Below, piece after piece: positions 1 to 12,509 of a stretch of 64,000 nucleotides of DNA. A program made the position numbers and the translations under genes. The notes below the pieces were generated by a model. It was not told the DNA's origin, did not search any database, and worked only from the letters and a program-made list of their open reading frames with translations. This DNA comes from Ashinkailepas kermadecensis (Eukaryota > Arthropoda > Thecostraca > Neolepadidae), in assembly GCA_034440615.1 (NCBI GenBank), contig JAOTOM010004038.1:62001-126000 (forward strand), in the 5' to 3' direction. Positions within the stretch are counted from its first letter, which is position 1, and each line of letters opens with the position of its first letter.

Positions 1-1205
1 TGCGGCATTATAGCGACATTAAAAACATCCAAAAACATCCAAGATTGCAAAACTTCATGATAATGGCGGATTGATTTTCCAAACACCCATTGATAATAGA
101 CCGGATTAGTGGCCTGGAAGGAGACCCCTTGGCTGCAGGTGATACCCGACTAAACAACAACCCCCCACCCCTACCCTCCGGTAGTCATGTTCATTTGGGG
201 AGGCCCTAACGAGACATCTAAATACGCTCACCTTCCCAGCCCCCGGTCAGCTCCCAAGGCACGCATCGTCGGCACGTCTGATCTGCGACAGAAGGCTATA
301 ACAAGCGGGATTATCGCGGACCCCACTCTCCGCAAGCCCCTTATCGTGTAGACGCAACCCCTGACCAACACGCGACCCCCTTGCTTATTGTGCGTGCCGA
401 CATGGCTTTAAGTGCCGCCAAGTTTTGTAAATACTCTCACAGTGGCAGCGTTCGCTTTACTTCCTGGAATCCAGGAGCCAATCTACAGGCAGCCTGGGCG
501 GTCTTTGCTGCGTTTATTTCATGTCAATGCGTGATAACATAGCCAAAGATCCTGCACAGTAGCGGATCCAAAATATTTCGAGAAACGCCATGTTGGTGCA
601 AACGTTCGGAGAAAACCGGCTTGGGGAGTCGTGGCGCCGTGCCCCCTCCCCCTAGACCCGCCAGTGATTCTGCAATATAACCTGATAATACATGTAACCA
701 GTTTCTTGGGATATGGGATAAATGGGATATACACACGAATTTCAAATGCCAAAGATCCTGTTTAGAGAGAAAGCAGTACGCCTTTATTTGCTCTACTATA
801 TGTCCTACTATGCCTGAAGAATGCAACAGTGAAAATCCAGTTGAACATGGTGGTGAGTAAATGTCACTCAAAGTAAATGTCACAGTAAATGTCACTCGAT
901 CATGGGTGAATACGTGTCATAAATCGGTATATTTGTGCGGTAACCCGACCTTGTGAAACCTGAAAGATATTGAATGGTGCATTGTAATACATTAGGATAC
1001 ACTGGAACACCCAATGCATTCCGCTTCCAGCATAACTGTTGCTTCTCTAGAACAATTGCGTCGACAGGTAAAACGACCTTTAAGAACGACCGAAATCTGA
1101 CGCTTAGAGACATAAAGACATAAAAGATCAGTGCAACTATGAGCCACAAGGGCCCTTCTTGGTTGCACTTTGGACACTGAACCAGTTGCCCACCAAATCT
1201 GTCGA
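1..1205. other. Intergenic DNA, no gene recognised
   Basis: No open frame with recognisable domains was found on either strand. The part from about 900 to 1205 probably includes the 3' untranslated end of the minus-strand LINE that begins at 1206, because open frames there follow that element's terminal stop without any family motif. Confidence 0.5.
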
Positions 1206-2836
1206 TCAACCCTCCCTGGAATACAGAAAAACAAGCCCCCTATTCTTATAATGATTGTCTATGCCGTTTTTAAAGATGTTCAGTGTGTTGCTACTGACAA
1301 TTGTTCCTGGCAGCTGGTTCCAGTGTTCTACTACCCTGTTGGTGAAGAAAGACTGTCTTAACCTTGTCCTGCTGTGATTAACTTTAATTTTGAATTGATG
1401 ACCTCTAATTGCATCATTTCTGTTAAATTCAAACATTTCCCTGAGATATCCCTGTTCCTGACCATGAACAAATTTAAAAACCTCGATGAGATCTCCTCTC
1501 AGCCTTCTATATCTAAGTGAAAACATATTCAATTTCTTCAATCTTTCCTCATATGTCAGGTTGCCTATACCATTAACCATTTGTGTTGCCCTCTTTTGTA
1601 CTCTCTAAAAGCCAACAATCTTTCTCACAACTAGGGGACCAAGCTTGGACACAGTATTCCAAATGTGGCCTGACATATGCTCAGTAAAGCTTCCTGATGA
1701 CCTCCTTACTTTTGTATGACACATTCCTCTGTATTTCCCCAAGCATTCTTAGTGCCTTCTTCCTGGCTTCTTTGGTCTGTTCTGATGCGCACAATTTTGT
1801 GTTCAAAATAACACCTAAGTCCTTCTCCTGCTGAGTCTTAGATAGTACTTGGCCACCCATCAAGTATGGACCCTTCATATGCTGCCTACCTACATGCATG
1901 ACTTTGCACTTATCAAAATTAAATTTCATTTGCCATTTTCCGGACCACTTCACAAGCTCGTCTAGGTCTTTCTGCAGCAAAACCTGCTCATTGTGCCCTG
2001 TTATTGCCCTAAAGATCTTCAAATCATCCGCAAATTTCCAAACCTTACTGCTTAGGCCACATTAAATGCTATTCACAAATATAATTAACAATGGTGGCCC
2101 CAGTACCGACCCCTGGGGGACTGCACTAAGAACATTTTTCCAAGATGACTTTGTACCATTTGGCATCACTCTGCTGTCTATCTGAAAGCCACAACTCTAT
2201 CCATTTTAGGATGCTACCTGCAATACCATGGACCTGAAGCTGCATCATTAACCGTTTATGGGGTACCTTTTCAAAGGCCTTACTAAAGTCAAGATATGCT
2301 ACATCAACCTGATTTCCCTGATCGAATTGTTCTGTAGCAAAATTCAAAAAGTCCAAGAGATTTGTGAGACACGATCGCCCTTTTCTAAACCCATGTTGAG
2401 TATCTTGAATCAATCTGTTTCCTTCCAGAAAACTAACTATTCTATCCTTAATAATTGATTCGAGTACCTTGCAGACTAGGGATGTGAGGCTTACTGGCCT
2501 ATAGTTTTCAACTTTCCCTCTTTCTCCTTTCTTGAAAGTAGGAACTACATTTGCCCTTTTCCAATCTGTTGGAATTTCATTTTGTGAAACTGATCTACAA
2601 AATATTATACTAAGTGGAATTGTCAGTTCCTTTTCAGCTTCCCGCAATACTCTAGCATAAATTCCATCAGGTCCTGCTGCCTTGTTTGGCTTTATTTTTC
2701 TGATGTAATTGAAAACAACATCACTATCAATGAAATCAACATCGTGTATCTGATCACCTGTCACTGAACTGTGGTTCACGGTTTTAGAGCCAAAAGGGAT
2801 GGTTTCTGTTTTCGCAACCGAAAGCTCACATGCCAA
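1206..2836 (-). pseudogene. CR1-like LINE reverse transcriptase, broken and 5'-truncated
   Basis: This is the reverse transcriptase half of a non-LTR retrotransposon, read from 2836 down to 1206. The first block (2836-2126) carries the RT fingers and palm with KPNKAAGPDGI, NYRPVSLTS, HGFRKGRSC and the first catalytic motif in VAYLDFSKAFEKVPH. A second frame contains VPQGSVLGP and the active-site motif FADD near 2030-2130, interrupted by a stop. A third block (2022-1681) holds the thumb with EKDLGVILN. A fourth (1580-1206) holds the C-terminal region with TYEERLKKLN, YRRLRGDLIEVFK and FFTNRVVEHWNQLP. No endonuclease or ORF1 precedes it, so the copy is 5'-truncated, and several frameshifts and stops show it is dead. 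The motifs fit the CR1/L2 group; the exact clade is inferred from memory of such proteins. Confidence 0.85.
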
Positions 2837-4082
2837 GGCATATTTTAAAAAGGAAAACTAAAAAACAAGATTCGAGGATCATCACGTTACTTTGGGTCAC
2901 GAGGTCAAGCCTACGAGCTTAGTGGAATTTTCAAGACAATTCCAGAGATGGATTTTAGTCCTTTGCGACTTCAGCAATATATCGGTTTTTATTCTTCAGG
3001 CTTATAAAAGTGCACTTGTGAATGATGCGCATGCAAGTACCCTGTGGCTCAATTTTGGACGAAATCCACGACATGACTTCTGATTTTTAATTTGCTATAT
3101 CCGATCGCTTCGTAAACAGCGTAACAGATGCGTCAGAGATGGGCGATAGCCGAAGGTTTAACAGATCATTGTGACTCGTAACGTTCATGGCTTTTACGGC
3201 TTCCTTACTGCAATCATCACGTGCTCAGAACATTCGAACCTAATAATCACCGTTCATTTCTTGCCGATTTCTAGTGTTCGAACATTTCGATGATATAAAA
3301 TGGTTAGCTGCACTCAGCAGTGTTAAAATACTGGTTTTTCGTCAGGTGTGAACTGTCGTAACGAGCACAGTTAGATGTCGAAATTCGCCATTGACATGGT
3401 TCCGTTCAAAATATATGTCAAGTCCTTCGAGCTCAATTGTCAGCCAATAGTATACTTTTAAGTGTGCCTATTTCGTTTGCTTCGAGAGATACCTACCTAA
3501 TGTAGTTGTGTCTATATTAACGGTGATGATAACAACACGTATGCTATGGCATTATGTAACAAAGCGCAAGGTCAGGACAAGGACAACAAAGCGCAGGAAA
3601 AGGTCAAGGTATTTCACTTCGTCGAATATGTTCGACGCCTGAATGTTCGATGTTCATCAGGAATACAGCGCATCGAATTACGTGACCTTCAATGTCACAG
3701 TCTGACTATAGGTCGGCAAGGTTGGTTTTACTCATGCACTATATCAATTTACGGGGTACCGAATACAGTCATGGTGACACATTGGATATACATTATTTTT
3801 GCAGGTAATAGTCTGCATAGCTCGTACATAGAGCACATCGAACGAAATAATCCTTCATGTGCACACATTCATCCCGATCGCAAAAAAATGCCCAAAATAA
3901 AATTGATTATGCCAACTTCTTTAGTACCTGGTAGTCTCCGCGATATTTTACTTGCCGCTATGAATTAACAAAAAAGACAGTCTATGGCTCATTGATGCAG
4001 CGCATTCAAGCGTCTAATGTACCATCTCAAAGTTTGACCTATGTAAGCAAAATATAATTTTAACCGTGCACTATTGCTATCT
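2837..4082. other. Intergenic DNA, no convincing gene
   Basis: The longest frame here (3546-3968, plus) codes for 140 residues with no recognisable domain. Around 3750 it includes the phrase ACGGGGTACCGAATA that starts each unit of the tandem array just downstream, so it is probably a degenerate outlying repeat copy and not a gene. Confidence 0.45.
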
Positions 4083-6175
4083 ACGGGGTACCGAATAGCA
4101 TCTTCCTGACTAGACACTAACATCACGCCTTATTGGAAAGTTTCTGGGAGCTGAATAACATCTTACTAAATGCATCTATCGGATGGATATTGGCGCCGCA
4201 TAATCTCCCACCGAGCAAGGAAGCAGCACATCCGAGCATATGACCTTCAAGGTCAACGTTTGACCTCACGTCAGGATTGAAGAAATTCAGAAACAAATTG
4301 GTCCACTGGGGTATGTTGGCCAGACGAACCAATACATGTAGACTATTTTAACACTGATACATGCACAATCAATCGAAGAAACACAACGTGACCTGACCTT
4401 TATCGTTGATACATTTATTAGGTAACACAACCCATTCAGCAATGCTTTCAGAAACGCATTCACCAATATCCTCTGATTTGACTGAACATTGGACACGACC
4501 TTCGCAGCCGTATCCGTACGTGCAACACGATACAGCATAAAATCCTACGAGCTTTTCTACCTACAAAGGCCAAGAGGTCAACGAGGTTAAATCTGGGGTA
4601 CCGCATAACTTGCCGGGTAATTCACTTCTTGGAATGATTCAAAAGCTTGTGCGATCGCAATCATGGTAGGATGCGGCACACGAAATCACCTGGTCACATA
4701 GTTACCATTTGACCCCAGGCCAAGAAATACTTTACCATTAAGCCCTATGGGAAAATTACGGGGTATCGAATGACATCTTCCTGAATGCATTATCGGATGT
4801 ATATTAGCGTCGATTAATCTTTCATCGACAAAGGAAGCAGCACAGCCGAGCATGTGACTTTAAGGTCAACACTTGACCTCATGTCAGGATTGATACAATT
4901 CAGAAACTTAAAGTGGTCCACTGCGGTACCGTATGCTGGCCAGACGAACCAATAGATGCAAACTATCTTAACACTGATACATGCACAATCGATACAAGAA
5001 ACAGCACACTGCTTGACCTGACCTCTATCGGTGACGCATGCCATCAGGTAGCACTGGCGTCCCATTCAGCAAGGCATTTAGAAACGCATTCACCAATATC
5101 CTTCGATTCGTTTGACAATTTGACACAACCTTCGCAGTCGTCGCCGTATATACATCGCGACACGATGTTTTTGTGTGTTTTTGTGTGTTTTTTTTTGCTA
5201 CGACGAACCCTTTCATCTACAGAGGTATAAAAGTTCGAGGTCAAATCTGGCGTACCGCATAACCTGCCGGGAATTTACTTTTTGAAATGCTTCAAACGCT
5301 TGTGTGACCACCATCATGATAGGTTGCGGCACACCAAATCATCTGGTCACTCAAGGTCCCCATTTGACCTCGGGTCAAGGAATACTTCAACATTACGCTC
5401 GAGGGTAAACTTACGGGGCACCAAATAACATCTTCCTGAATACATTTATCGGATGGATATTAGCGTCGAATAATCTTCCACCGGGCAAGGAAAGAGCATA
5501 TCCGGGTATGTGACCTTCAGGGCCAACGTTTCACCGCAGGTCGGGATTGATAAAATTAATAACATTAAAGTGGTCCACTTGGGTACCGGATGCTAGCCAA
5601 ACGAAGCACAAAATGTAGACTATCTTAGCACTGATACATGCGCAATCGACATAAGAAACAGCACGCTGCGTGATCTGACCTCTATCGGTGAAACATTTCA
5701 TCGGGTAGCACTAGCGTCCCATTCAGTAACGCATTCAGAAGCGCATGCACCAACGTCCTCTGATTCGTCTGAAAATTTAACATAACCTTCGCAGCTGTCG
5801 CCGTACGTAGACCGTCACACGATCGTTTTACTACGACGAACCATTTCATCTACAGAAGTCAAAACGTTCAATGAGGTCATATCTGTGGTATCGCATAACT
5901 TTCCGGGAAAATCACTTCTTGGAATGCTTTAAACTCTTGTGCGACCGCTATCATGGCGGGATGCGTCACACCAAACCACTGAGTCACTGAAGGTCACCAT
6001 TTGATTTCAGGTCAAGGAATACTTGAACATTACATCCTACGGGAAATTTACGGGGTGCCGAATAATATCTTCCTGAATACATTGATCGGATGGATGGAGC
6101 TAGGAAGCAGCATATCTTAGCTGTGACCTTCAGGATCAACGTTTTACCTCACGTCAGGATAGATGAAAGTTAGAC
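4083..6175. repeat. Tandem array of ~650-bp units (three full, one partial)
   Basis: The phrase ACGGGGTACCGAAT and its variants recur at 4083, 4758, 5413 and 6050, giving unit lengths of about 675, 655 and 637 bp. Each unit has the same order of landmarks: a piece reading ATCTTCCTGAATGCAT, then GGATGGATATTAGCGTCGA, then GGTCAACGTTTGACCTCA, then AACACTGATACATGCACAAT, then CACCAATATCC. Units have diverged by point changes and small indels. Short frames within it are not conserved between units. It looks like a satellite-type local amplification. Confidence 0.8.
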
Positions 6176-6449
6176 AAGTAAAGGGGTTCATCAGGCAAAA
6201 TTCACTTGTCATTCACTACTTCATTCATTCACTTATGTGAATGTTTCCTGTGACCTGTGCGTATGCTGTGGAGAGATCTGTGCGAGCGCTACAAATGGAA
6301 GGTGCGGGGCCCATAAATGTGGAACATTCTGTTGTTTTGGTTATTCAAGCAACTCGACATTATCACGATAGAACTCAGTCGCATCTCCGGTTTTGTGACG
6401 CCAATAAGTGATGTGAAGCTCAAGCAATTGCAATTCCAAGATCATCACA

Positions 6450-7137
6450 ATGAAAGTCATAAGAAACCTGAGCTTTTCAAAAGCCAGAGACGAATATGAC
6501 CGAACCCATCCAAAAGTGTCTTACTCAGCTGCCGCCAACCTCAGCAACGGCACACAACGTGCCCCGCCACAGTTGCAGGGAGAGAGTGCCGCGGATCTCA
6601 TGGCGCAGCTCATTGCCCTCCTCCGGTCTTTCGACCTAACTTGTGGACCACTAGCAATGGCAGGATGCTCAATTTCAACGGGAACTGCAACTATATGCCC
6701 CACAGAGAGCAGTAATGTTTGCATTCCAGACCCTAACAGAAATGCAAAAGAGACGCAGGATGTCTCTGCACGTAAGGTGCAACCCTCGGAATGTGATGGA
6801 CGGCACATGGACGATATGTCTGATGTGCCGGTTGATGTACCATCCAGTGATCAAGAAAGTGGAGGATGGACAAGTGTCCAACGCAAGGGGGACAGTAAAT
6901 CCTCTCCGAGGACCACAAATTGCGCTTCCCCAAACAAGACAACCACTCAGCCCATACCCCCACCAGTCGCCACCCCTAGCATGTCTATTGGGTATCAGGC
7001 TCCCACATTGCCATCGCCTGCAGTGACACAGCCTCTTACCACTTCTCGAGAACAACCGAGAAACACCAGAGCCAGACCTTTCAGGTCACTCCTGGTATCC
7101 GCACCAAGCGACGATGTCATTGGGCATGCACGCAGCG
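6450..7137 (+). pseudogene. I-like LINE ORF1 remnant (C-terminal part)
   Basis: The frame opens with LSFSKARDEYDRTHPKVSYS, a phrase of the kind seen downstream of the zinc knuckles in ORF1 proteins of I-type LINEs, then runs through a low-complexity Ser/Thr/Pro-rich region with GGWTSVQRKGDSKSSP. The nucleic-acid-binding zinc knuckles expected upstream are not seen, so the N-terminal half is missing or too decayed. A continuation in another frame from 7142 to about 7470 (RRACEAKRSRLAYMERARA, then a Pro-rich stretch) may be the end of the same protein after a frameshift. Assignment to ORF1 rests on position before the endonuclease and on composition. Confidence 0.55.
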
Positions 7138-7975
7138 CCCAATGCACGCAGCGCCATCGCCGGCGCTGAACCAACACCAACATATTCACGTGTCAGATGA
7201 GAACCTCCACAGACAAGAGGCTGAAAGGCGGGCTTGCGAAGCCAAGCGCTCGCGACTCGCATACATGGAGCGGGCCCGTGCGGTGACCCGAGAAGGGACG
7301 GACAAGGTTCTCCCCACCAAGACGGGCACGCCGTCTCCTCGGAGGCGTATAGAGGGCCCGTCCGAGTCTCATGCTTCAAGGGATCCATCCAGAATGGACC
7401 CGCCTCCACCGCCTCGATTGACTGTTCCCCATGTCCGGACGGGCAGACCGGCACGCGCCGAGAAGCGTGCGCTGTCATGGACGGCGTCACCCCCTGAAGG
7501 GAGCTCGCTGCCATGGATGGCGTCACCCCCTGAAGGGAGCTCGCTGCCATGGATGTCGTCACCCCCTGAAGGGAGCTCGCTGCCATGGATGGCGTCACCC
7601 CCTGAAGGGAGCTCGCTGCCATGGATGTCGTCACCCCCTGAAGGGAGCTCCGCTGCCATGGATGTCGTCACCCCCTGAAGGGAGCTCGCTGCCATGAATG
7701 TCGTCACCCCCTGAAGGGAGCTCGTGCGCTGCCATGGATGTCGTCACCCCCTGAAGGGAGCTCGCTGCCATGGATGTCGTCACCCCCTGAAGGGAGCTCG
7801 TGCGCTGCCATGGATGTCGTCACCCCCTGAAGGGAGCTCGCTGCCATGGATGTCGTCACCCCCTGAAGGGAGCTCGTGCGCTGCCATGGATGGCGTCACC
7901 CCCTGAAGGGAGCTCGCTGCGTGCTCGCCCAAGAACATCGTCGCTTGGTGCGGATACCAGGAGTGACCTGAAAGG
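7077..7975. repeat. Imperfect inverted repeat flanking the 36-bp minisatellite
   Basis: The left arm 7077-7117 (beginning CCTTTCAGGTCACTCCTGG) is the exact reverse complement of 7935-7975. With mismatches the arms extend inward to about 7137 and 7915, for roughly 60 bp. The arms enclose about 780 bp that include the ORF1 tail and the minisatellite. The source is unclear; it could be a foldback insertion or a local inverted duplication. Confidence 0.85.
7471..7920. repeat. 36-bp minisatellite, 12 units
   Basis: Twelve units of CCATGGATGTCGTCACCCCC followed by TGAAGGGAGCTCGCTG are seen. Variants are GGCGTC for TGTCGTC and a TGCG insertion that makes three units 40 bp long. CCCCCTGAAGGGAG is nearly self-complementary and each unit has NcoI- and SacI-like palindromes. 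The unit length divides by three, so long open frames on both strands are artefacts. Confidence 0.9.
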
Positions 7976-7988
7976 CACTGCAGATCCA

Positions 7989-8625
7989 ACCAACGAGCCA
8001 GTAACCAGAGTTGAGACTGACTTTCTGGTCACCGTGGACGAGTGCAGAAGGCGATCAATTTCGGGGCTAGGATCGTCGTAGGGGCTCGTCGTCGTGATCA
8101 TATCTCGCCGACAGTGGCAACGCTGGGCTGGCGCAGTGTCCGTGACCTCATCACCCACCGCGACAACATCGCCGTGTTCAGAGCCCTGAATGATCCGCGA
8201 GCCCCCGAGGCGATCCGTTCTCTGTTCCGCCGGCGGTCGGATGTCTCCCGGCGCTCCACTCGTGCGACGGTGGCTGGGGAACTGGAGCCACCGCCTTTCC
8301 GCCTCAGCATGTCACGTAGAACCTTCTCCTTCCGGGCAGCCTCGGCCTGGAACCTACTGCCGCCGGCCACCTCCGCTTCTCGGACACGGGGCGAGTTCGT
8401 CGCGATGCTGAACAACGTCTGATAAATTGACTTCACGTGTTCGGTTTTCCCCTGTATACTGTTGTCTTGCCGCTTTCATTTTTGCTCATGTTTGTGAAAT
8501 GTATCTGACTGTATTCTGACACAAACCAAATATTAATCCATTTTATGGAATCGGTTTGTTAAATCTCGCAAATACAAAAATACAAACCAACGAACCAGTA
8601 ACCAGAGTTGAGACTGACTTTCTGG
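7989..8625 (+). mobile_element. Nested 3' LINE fragment with 40-bp target-site duplication
   Basis: The 40 bases at 7989-8028 recur at 8586-8625 with one mismatch (both contain CCAGTAACCAGAGTTGAGAC). Between them lies 557 bp that starts within an RT C-terminal region, coding at 8042-8422 for a frame with GARIVVGARRRDHISP, RSDVSRRSTRAT and RRTFSFRAASAWNLLP, then a 3' untranslated stretch ending in the A-rich AATACAAAAATACAAA. A 5' truncation, an A-rich 3' end and a long target duplication are the marks of target-primed reverse transcription. The fragment's terminal protein motif is a familiar one from animal LINEs. It split the older I-like element between ORF1 and the endonuclease. Confidence 0.85.
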
Positions 8626-8628
8626 CCA

Positions 8629-9867
8629 TGTTAACAACAACTCTAGTAACTCCTAGTCAACTATTAAAGTGTGCTCTCAAATTTTACAATGGAACATCCG
8701 CTTTTACAACGAAGTTTGCTGACCTGCAGCGAGTTTTATCTCGGGAAGTTCCCATAGTTGTTTGTCTCCAAGAGACAAATCCCGATATCCATTGCTCCAT
8801 AAATGGATATTCCATTTTCCGGAAAGATGTAGACGGGACCGATGCCGTGGCACACGGAGGCACTATTATGGCGGTGCATCACAGCGTACCAGCGCAGCAC
8901 TTCCCATTGTGCACCTCGCTACAGGCAGTTGCGGCACGTGTGGCCGTTCTCCGCCGTGCAATGACTATATGTTCCGTATACCTACCGCCTGGAGCTCCTC
9001 TTCCTGGTGCAGAACTAAGACGGCTAATGGTAGAACTCCTTACTCCGGTCCTTCTAGTGGGCGATTTTAATTGCCATCACACTGCCTGGGAATGCAATTC
9101 CGTTAACGCTCGCGGAAGACACTTGGAACGTTTTATGCACGATGAGTTCGTTTCTTTTAAACACCGGGTCGCCTACCCACATTACTCTGCCTTCTGGTAG
9201 CACATCAGCTTTAGATCTGAGCCTCTGTAACCCACTCTTGGCTCAAAGCTTGGAGTGGTCCGTGGACACTGATCCACTCGGGAGTGACCACATGCCAGCA
9301 TGGTTGGAATACAAGGATGGAGCTGCTCTTGGCAGGAGACCTCGGTGGTGGAACCTACATAAGACCAACTGGATAGAATTTGACGTCAAACTTATGGCGA
9401 AATTCACATCCGACGACGAACATCCACCATCTGTAGCCGACTTTACACAGCGACTCGTTGACACTGCCACTGTCTGGGTCCCGCTGACAACAGGAGCACC
9501 CCGTCGCACCCCGGTGCCGTGGTGGACCCTGGAGTGCCGGAACTCCATGCTGGCCCGCAAACGGGCTTTTCGAGTTTTTAACCGACAGACCACAATGGCT
9601 AACTTAATTGCCTTCAGAAAGGCCAGAGCCTTTGCGCGTAGGTGGTTCTGGAGGCTAAACGGGCGTCCTGGCGTAATGATATCGGAGGCATCAGCTCATC
9701 CACACCCACGGCCGAGGTTTGGGCTCGCATCAAGAAAATCGGTGACAAATTATCCCCCACTCCCTTGCCTGTCTTATGGTCGGGCGATCGTAACGTATTT
9801 GAGCCATCTGAGGTTGCGAACGAGATTGGCCGAACTTCCTCGAAACGGTGCCTTGTTGGCAACGTAG
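8629..9867 (+). pseudogene. I-like LINE endonuclease domain (frameshifted)
   Basis: This encodes the nicking endonuclease (exonuclease-endonuclease-phosphatase fold) of the LINE. Seen in order: a probable WNIR start near 8690 in a neighbouring frame, VVCLQET at about 8757, GGTIMAVHHSVPAQ, CSVYLPPGAPLPG, then LLVGDFNCHHTAWECNS at about 9050. A frameshift near 9160 moves the reading into the next frame, where GSPTHITLPSGSTSALDLSL and LGSDHMPAWLEY follow. The catalytic LQET, GDFN and SDH motifs are all present, but in two or three frames. The linker to RT follows, with PWWTLECRNSMLARKRAFR. Confidence 0.85.
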
Positions 9868-9875
9868 ATCCGGAG

Positions 9876-11499
9876 TTTCTGCGGTATCGCTCTCGGAGTG
9901 TGAGAGTTAGAATACATTTTACGACACGAGAAAGATTGGCTTACAACGAGCCCTTCTCCAAGGCTGAGCTTTCTTCCGCACTACATGGCCTGCGAAACGT
10001 GTCCGAAGGCCCTGACAGGCTCCACAATGAAATGCTGCGACATCTGCCGCCATTTGTCCAGGACGTTTTATTAACCACTTTTGTGTGGGAAGAAGTGTGT
10101 GTGTAGACAGTGTGTGGGTAGAAGGTCACTTTCCCGAAGCCTGGCAGGCAAGAGGCTACGATTATACTACTGTTAAGCCTGGAAAAAGTGGACATGATCC
10201 ACCACACTACCGCCCCATTTATCTGACGTCCTGTCTCTGTAAGTTGCTGGAAGGAATGGTGAACACCCGTTTGGTATGGTATCTATAAGATAGGAACATT
10301 TTAACAGATTCTCAGTGCGGTTTTAGGAAGAATGGCTGCACGGTAGACCATCGTGTATGACTTGACACTTATATTTATTCTGCTTTTGCGAAGAAACGGC
10401 ACCTCGGTGCAGTTTTTTTATATAGAGGGCGCCTTTGACACAACATGGCGACACGGCATCCTTTAAAAGTGTATGAATGTGGCCTTCGCGGTCCAATGGC
10501 CATGTTCATCCAACACTTTTTAACAGATCACCGGTTCCGTGTTCGCGTCGGTAATCAGTTTCTGACTGGTTTTTACAAGCATACGGAGTCCCACAGGGCA
10601 GTGTGCTTTGCGTACCACTGCTTGCTTTAATGATTAATTATATTACCTGTGGATTACGGCATTCCATCTGTCGCTCGCTCTTTATAGATGATATTGCGAT
10701 TTGGACTTCGAGTACATCTGCACCGGCACTGCAGAGACAGCTGCAGCTTGCCGTCCTATGCCTAGACCGATGGGGAAACAAGAGTGGCTTCCGGTTTTCA
10801 CCAAGTAAAGCGGTTGCCATGTACTTCTGCAGGCGTCAAGGATGTGGAAACATGGAAATATATATGTACAAATCACCAATCCCAACAAAGCTGGCGGCCA
10901 AGTTCATCGGCGTTATATTCGACAGTCGTTTGACATACAGGAACCACTTTAAAATGTTCCGCGACAAATGTTTTTAAACGCTAAACGTTCTTAGGGTGGT
11001 ATCACGGATGTCGTATGGCACTGACAGGCGAACTTTGCTGCTCCTGTATAGATCAACGATCCGGTTGAAATCGGACTATGTGTGTTTTGTTTATGATGGT
11101 GCTTGTAGCACAGCGAAACGAACACTAGACACCATCCACCACACCTCTCTACGTATTGCTACTGGCGCATTTCGCACCTCTCCGGTTGCCAGTCTTTTAG
11201 CAGATGCAAACGAACCATACCTTGCCTTACGCCGTGAATTACTCTGTATGCGTTATGCATGTAAACTGTGCCAGTTCCCTGACCATCCTACTTACCTGTC
11301 AGTGTTTTTGCGGCATGTTCTGGCTCTGTTTAGAGGACGACTCGGAAATGTCTTACCTTTCTGCGTTAGAATCCGAGCGCTATTCGATGAACACAACATG
11401 AGACTACATGGGGTGATGCGTACAACGTCATTGAAATTTAATCCCTGGAAATTGGCGTCGCTAAATATCGACGTGTCACTCGTGCTTGAGGAAAGGTGA
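9876..11499 (+). pseudogene. I-like LINE reverse transcriptase (multiple frameshifts)
   Basis: RT motifs are spread over at least four frames. FSKAELSSALHGL and SEGPDRLHNEMLRHLP (about 9950-10050) give the fingers. HYRPIYLTSCLCKLLEGMV (about 10206-10265) is the NYRPISLTS-type motif, and SQCGFRKNGC follows near 10312. A very degraded palm follows. FIDDIAIWTSS at about 10681 is the active site with FIDD in place of FADD, and SPSKAVAMYF and FIGVIFDSRLTYRNHF are the thumb-side motifs. The frame 10996-11499 covers the connection region (YGTDRRTLLLLYRSTIRLKSDYV, read over its parts). Stops between blocks, for example after FRDKCF near 10977, show the gene is dead. Confidence 0.8.
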
Positions 11500-11554
11500 C
11501 GTCCTCCCACAATAACTTAAATTACGGGCGCTAGAACTGATCTCATCGTACAGA

Positions 11555-12384
11555 AACTATACACCGACGTACACAGATGGCTCCAAGACGGACACTGGTG
11601 TTGGAAGTGTCTTTGTGTCGGGTACTGTTAGCAGATCATTTTCTCTACCAGCCAACGCATCTGAATATACATTAGAACTGATCGCCATAAACAAAGCATT
11701 GAATTTCATTGAGATTTCTGATTATGCACGATACGTGCTATTTAGCGACTCACTCAGTAGCCTACTCGCACTGGGAGCGTTTTATCCAAGGAACTATATT
11801 TTACAGGATATTCTATCTAGACTGACATCGCTGACCATCAGAGGAAAGACGGTCGTGTTCTGCTGGATTCCGAGCCACGTGGGAATCAGTGGCAATGAGG
11901 CCGCTGATGATGCAGCAAAGCGTGCTGCTCGTGCTCCTTACACACGATGTCCCCCCTCCCTGCCAGCGACTTCTATCCAGAAATCAAATGCCTCCTCTTC
12001 AAGAGGTGGCAGGCCAGTTGGGATGCCACCGCAAACAACAAATTGAGAACAATCAAACCCTGTCTTGGTGAATGGCTATCACATGACGTCAGATGGAACG
12101 AGTTGACACTATGTCGCCTGCGAATTGGCCACACGTACGAGACTCACCGCTACCTTTTGACTGACGGTGACAGTCCGCTCTGCCCAAGGTGCCATGATGC
12201 ACTGTCAGTGCAGCACGTACTGATTGCCTGCAGCCTACTTAACCAAGAGCGAAGGCGTCATTTTGGGCGTGCCTCTCTCTCCCTTAGGGAAGTATTAGGG
12301 GACGAGTCATCAATTATTCAATCGGGACGGCTCTTCCGCTTCCTGTCAGAAATCAAATTGTCTGTGATATATACCCCTCGTTAA
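11555..12384 (+). pseudogene. I-like LINE RNase H domain and terminal CCHC-like motif
   Basis: One continuous frame to 12046 holds an RNase H with all four acidic ligands in context: YTDGSK (about 11570), TLELIAINKAL, FSDSLSSLLAL and GNEAADDAAKRAA, with WIPSHVGISGNEAAD as the diagnostic C-terminal motif. The protein then continues in another frame (about 11947-12384) with LCRLRIGHTYETHRYLL and the C-x2-C-x8-H-x4-C type knuckle CPRCHDALSVQHVLIAC, the usual end of I-like ORF2. A frameshift between the two is the only break in this section. Confidence 0.85.
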
Positions 12385-12509
12385 CTCGCTTTTATACCTG
12401 ACCAAATGAGAATCGTAGCACGGTATGGTATTACAATTGTACTTAACCTCGTGACACGCCATTCTGACTGACTTTTGTTTACATTTCGCTGCTCGATTGA
12501 CGATGATAT

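Noticed and set aside
3546..3968. 140-codon plus frame
   Set aside because: No domain or signal peptide, and it includes the start phrase of the neighbouring tandem repeat.
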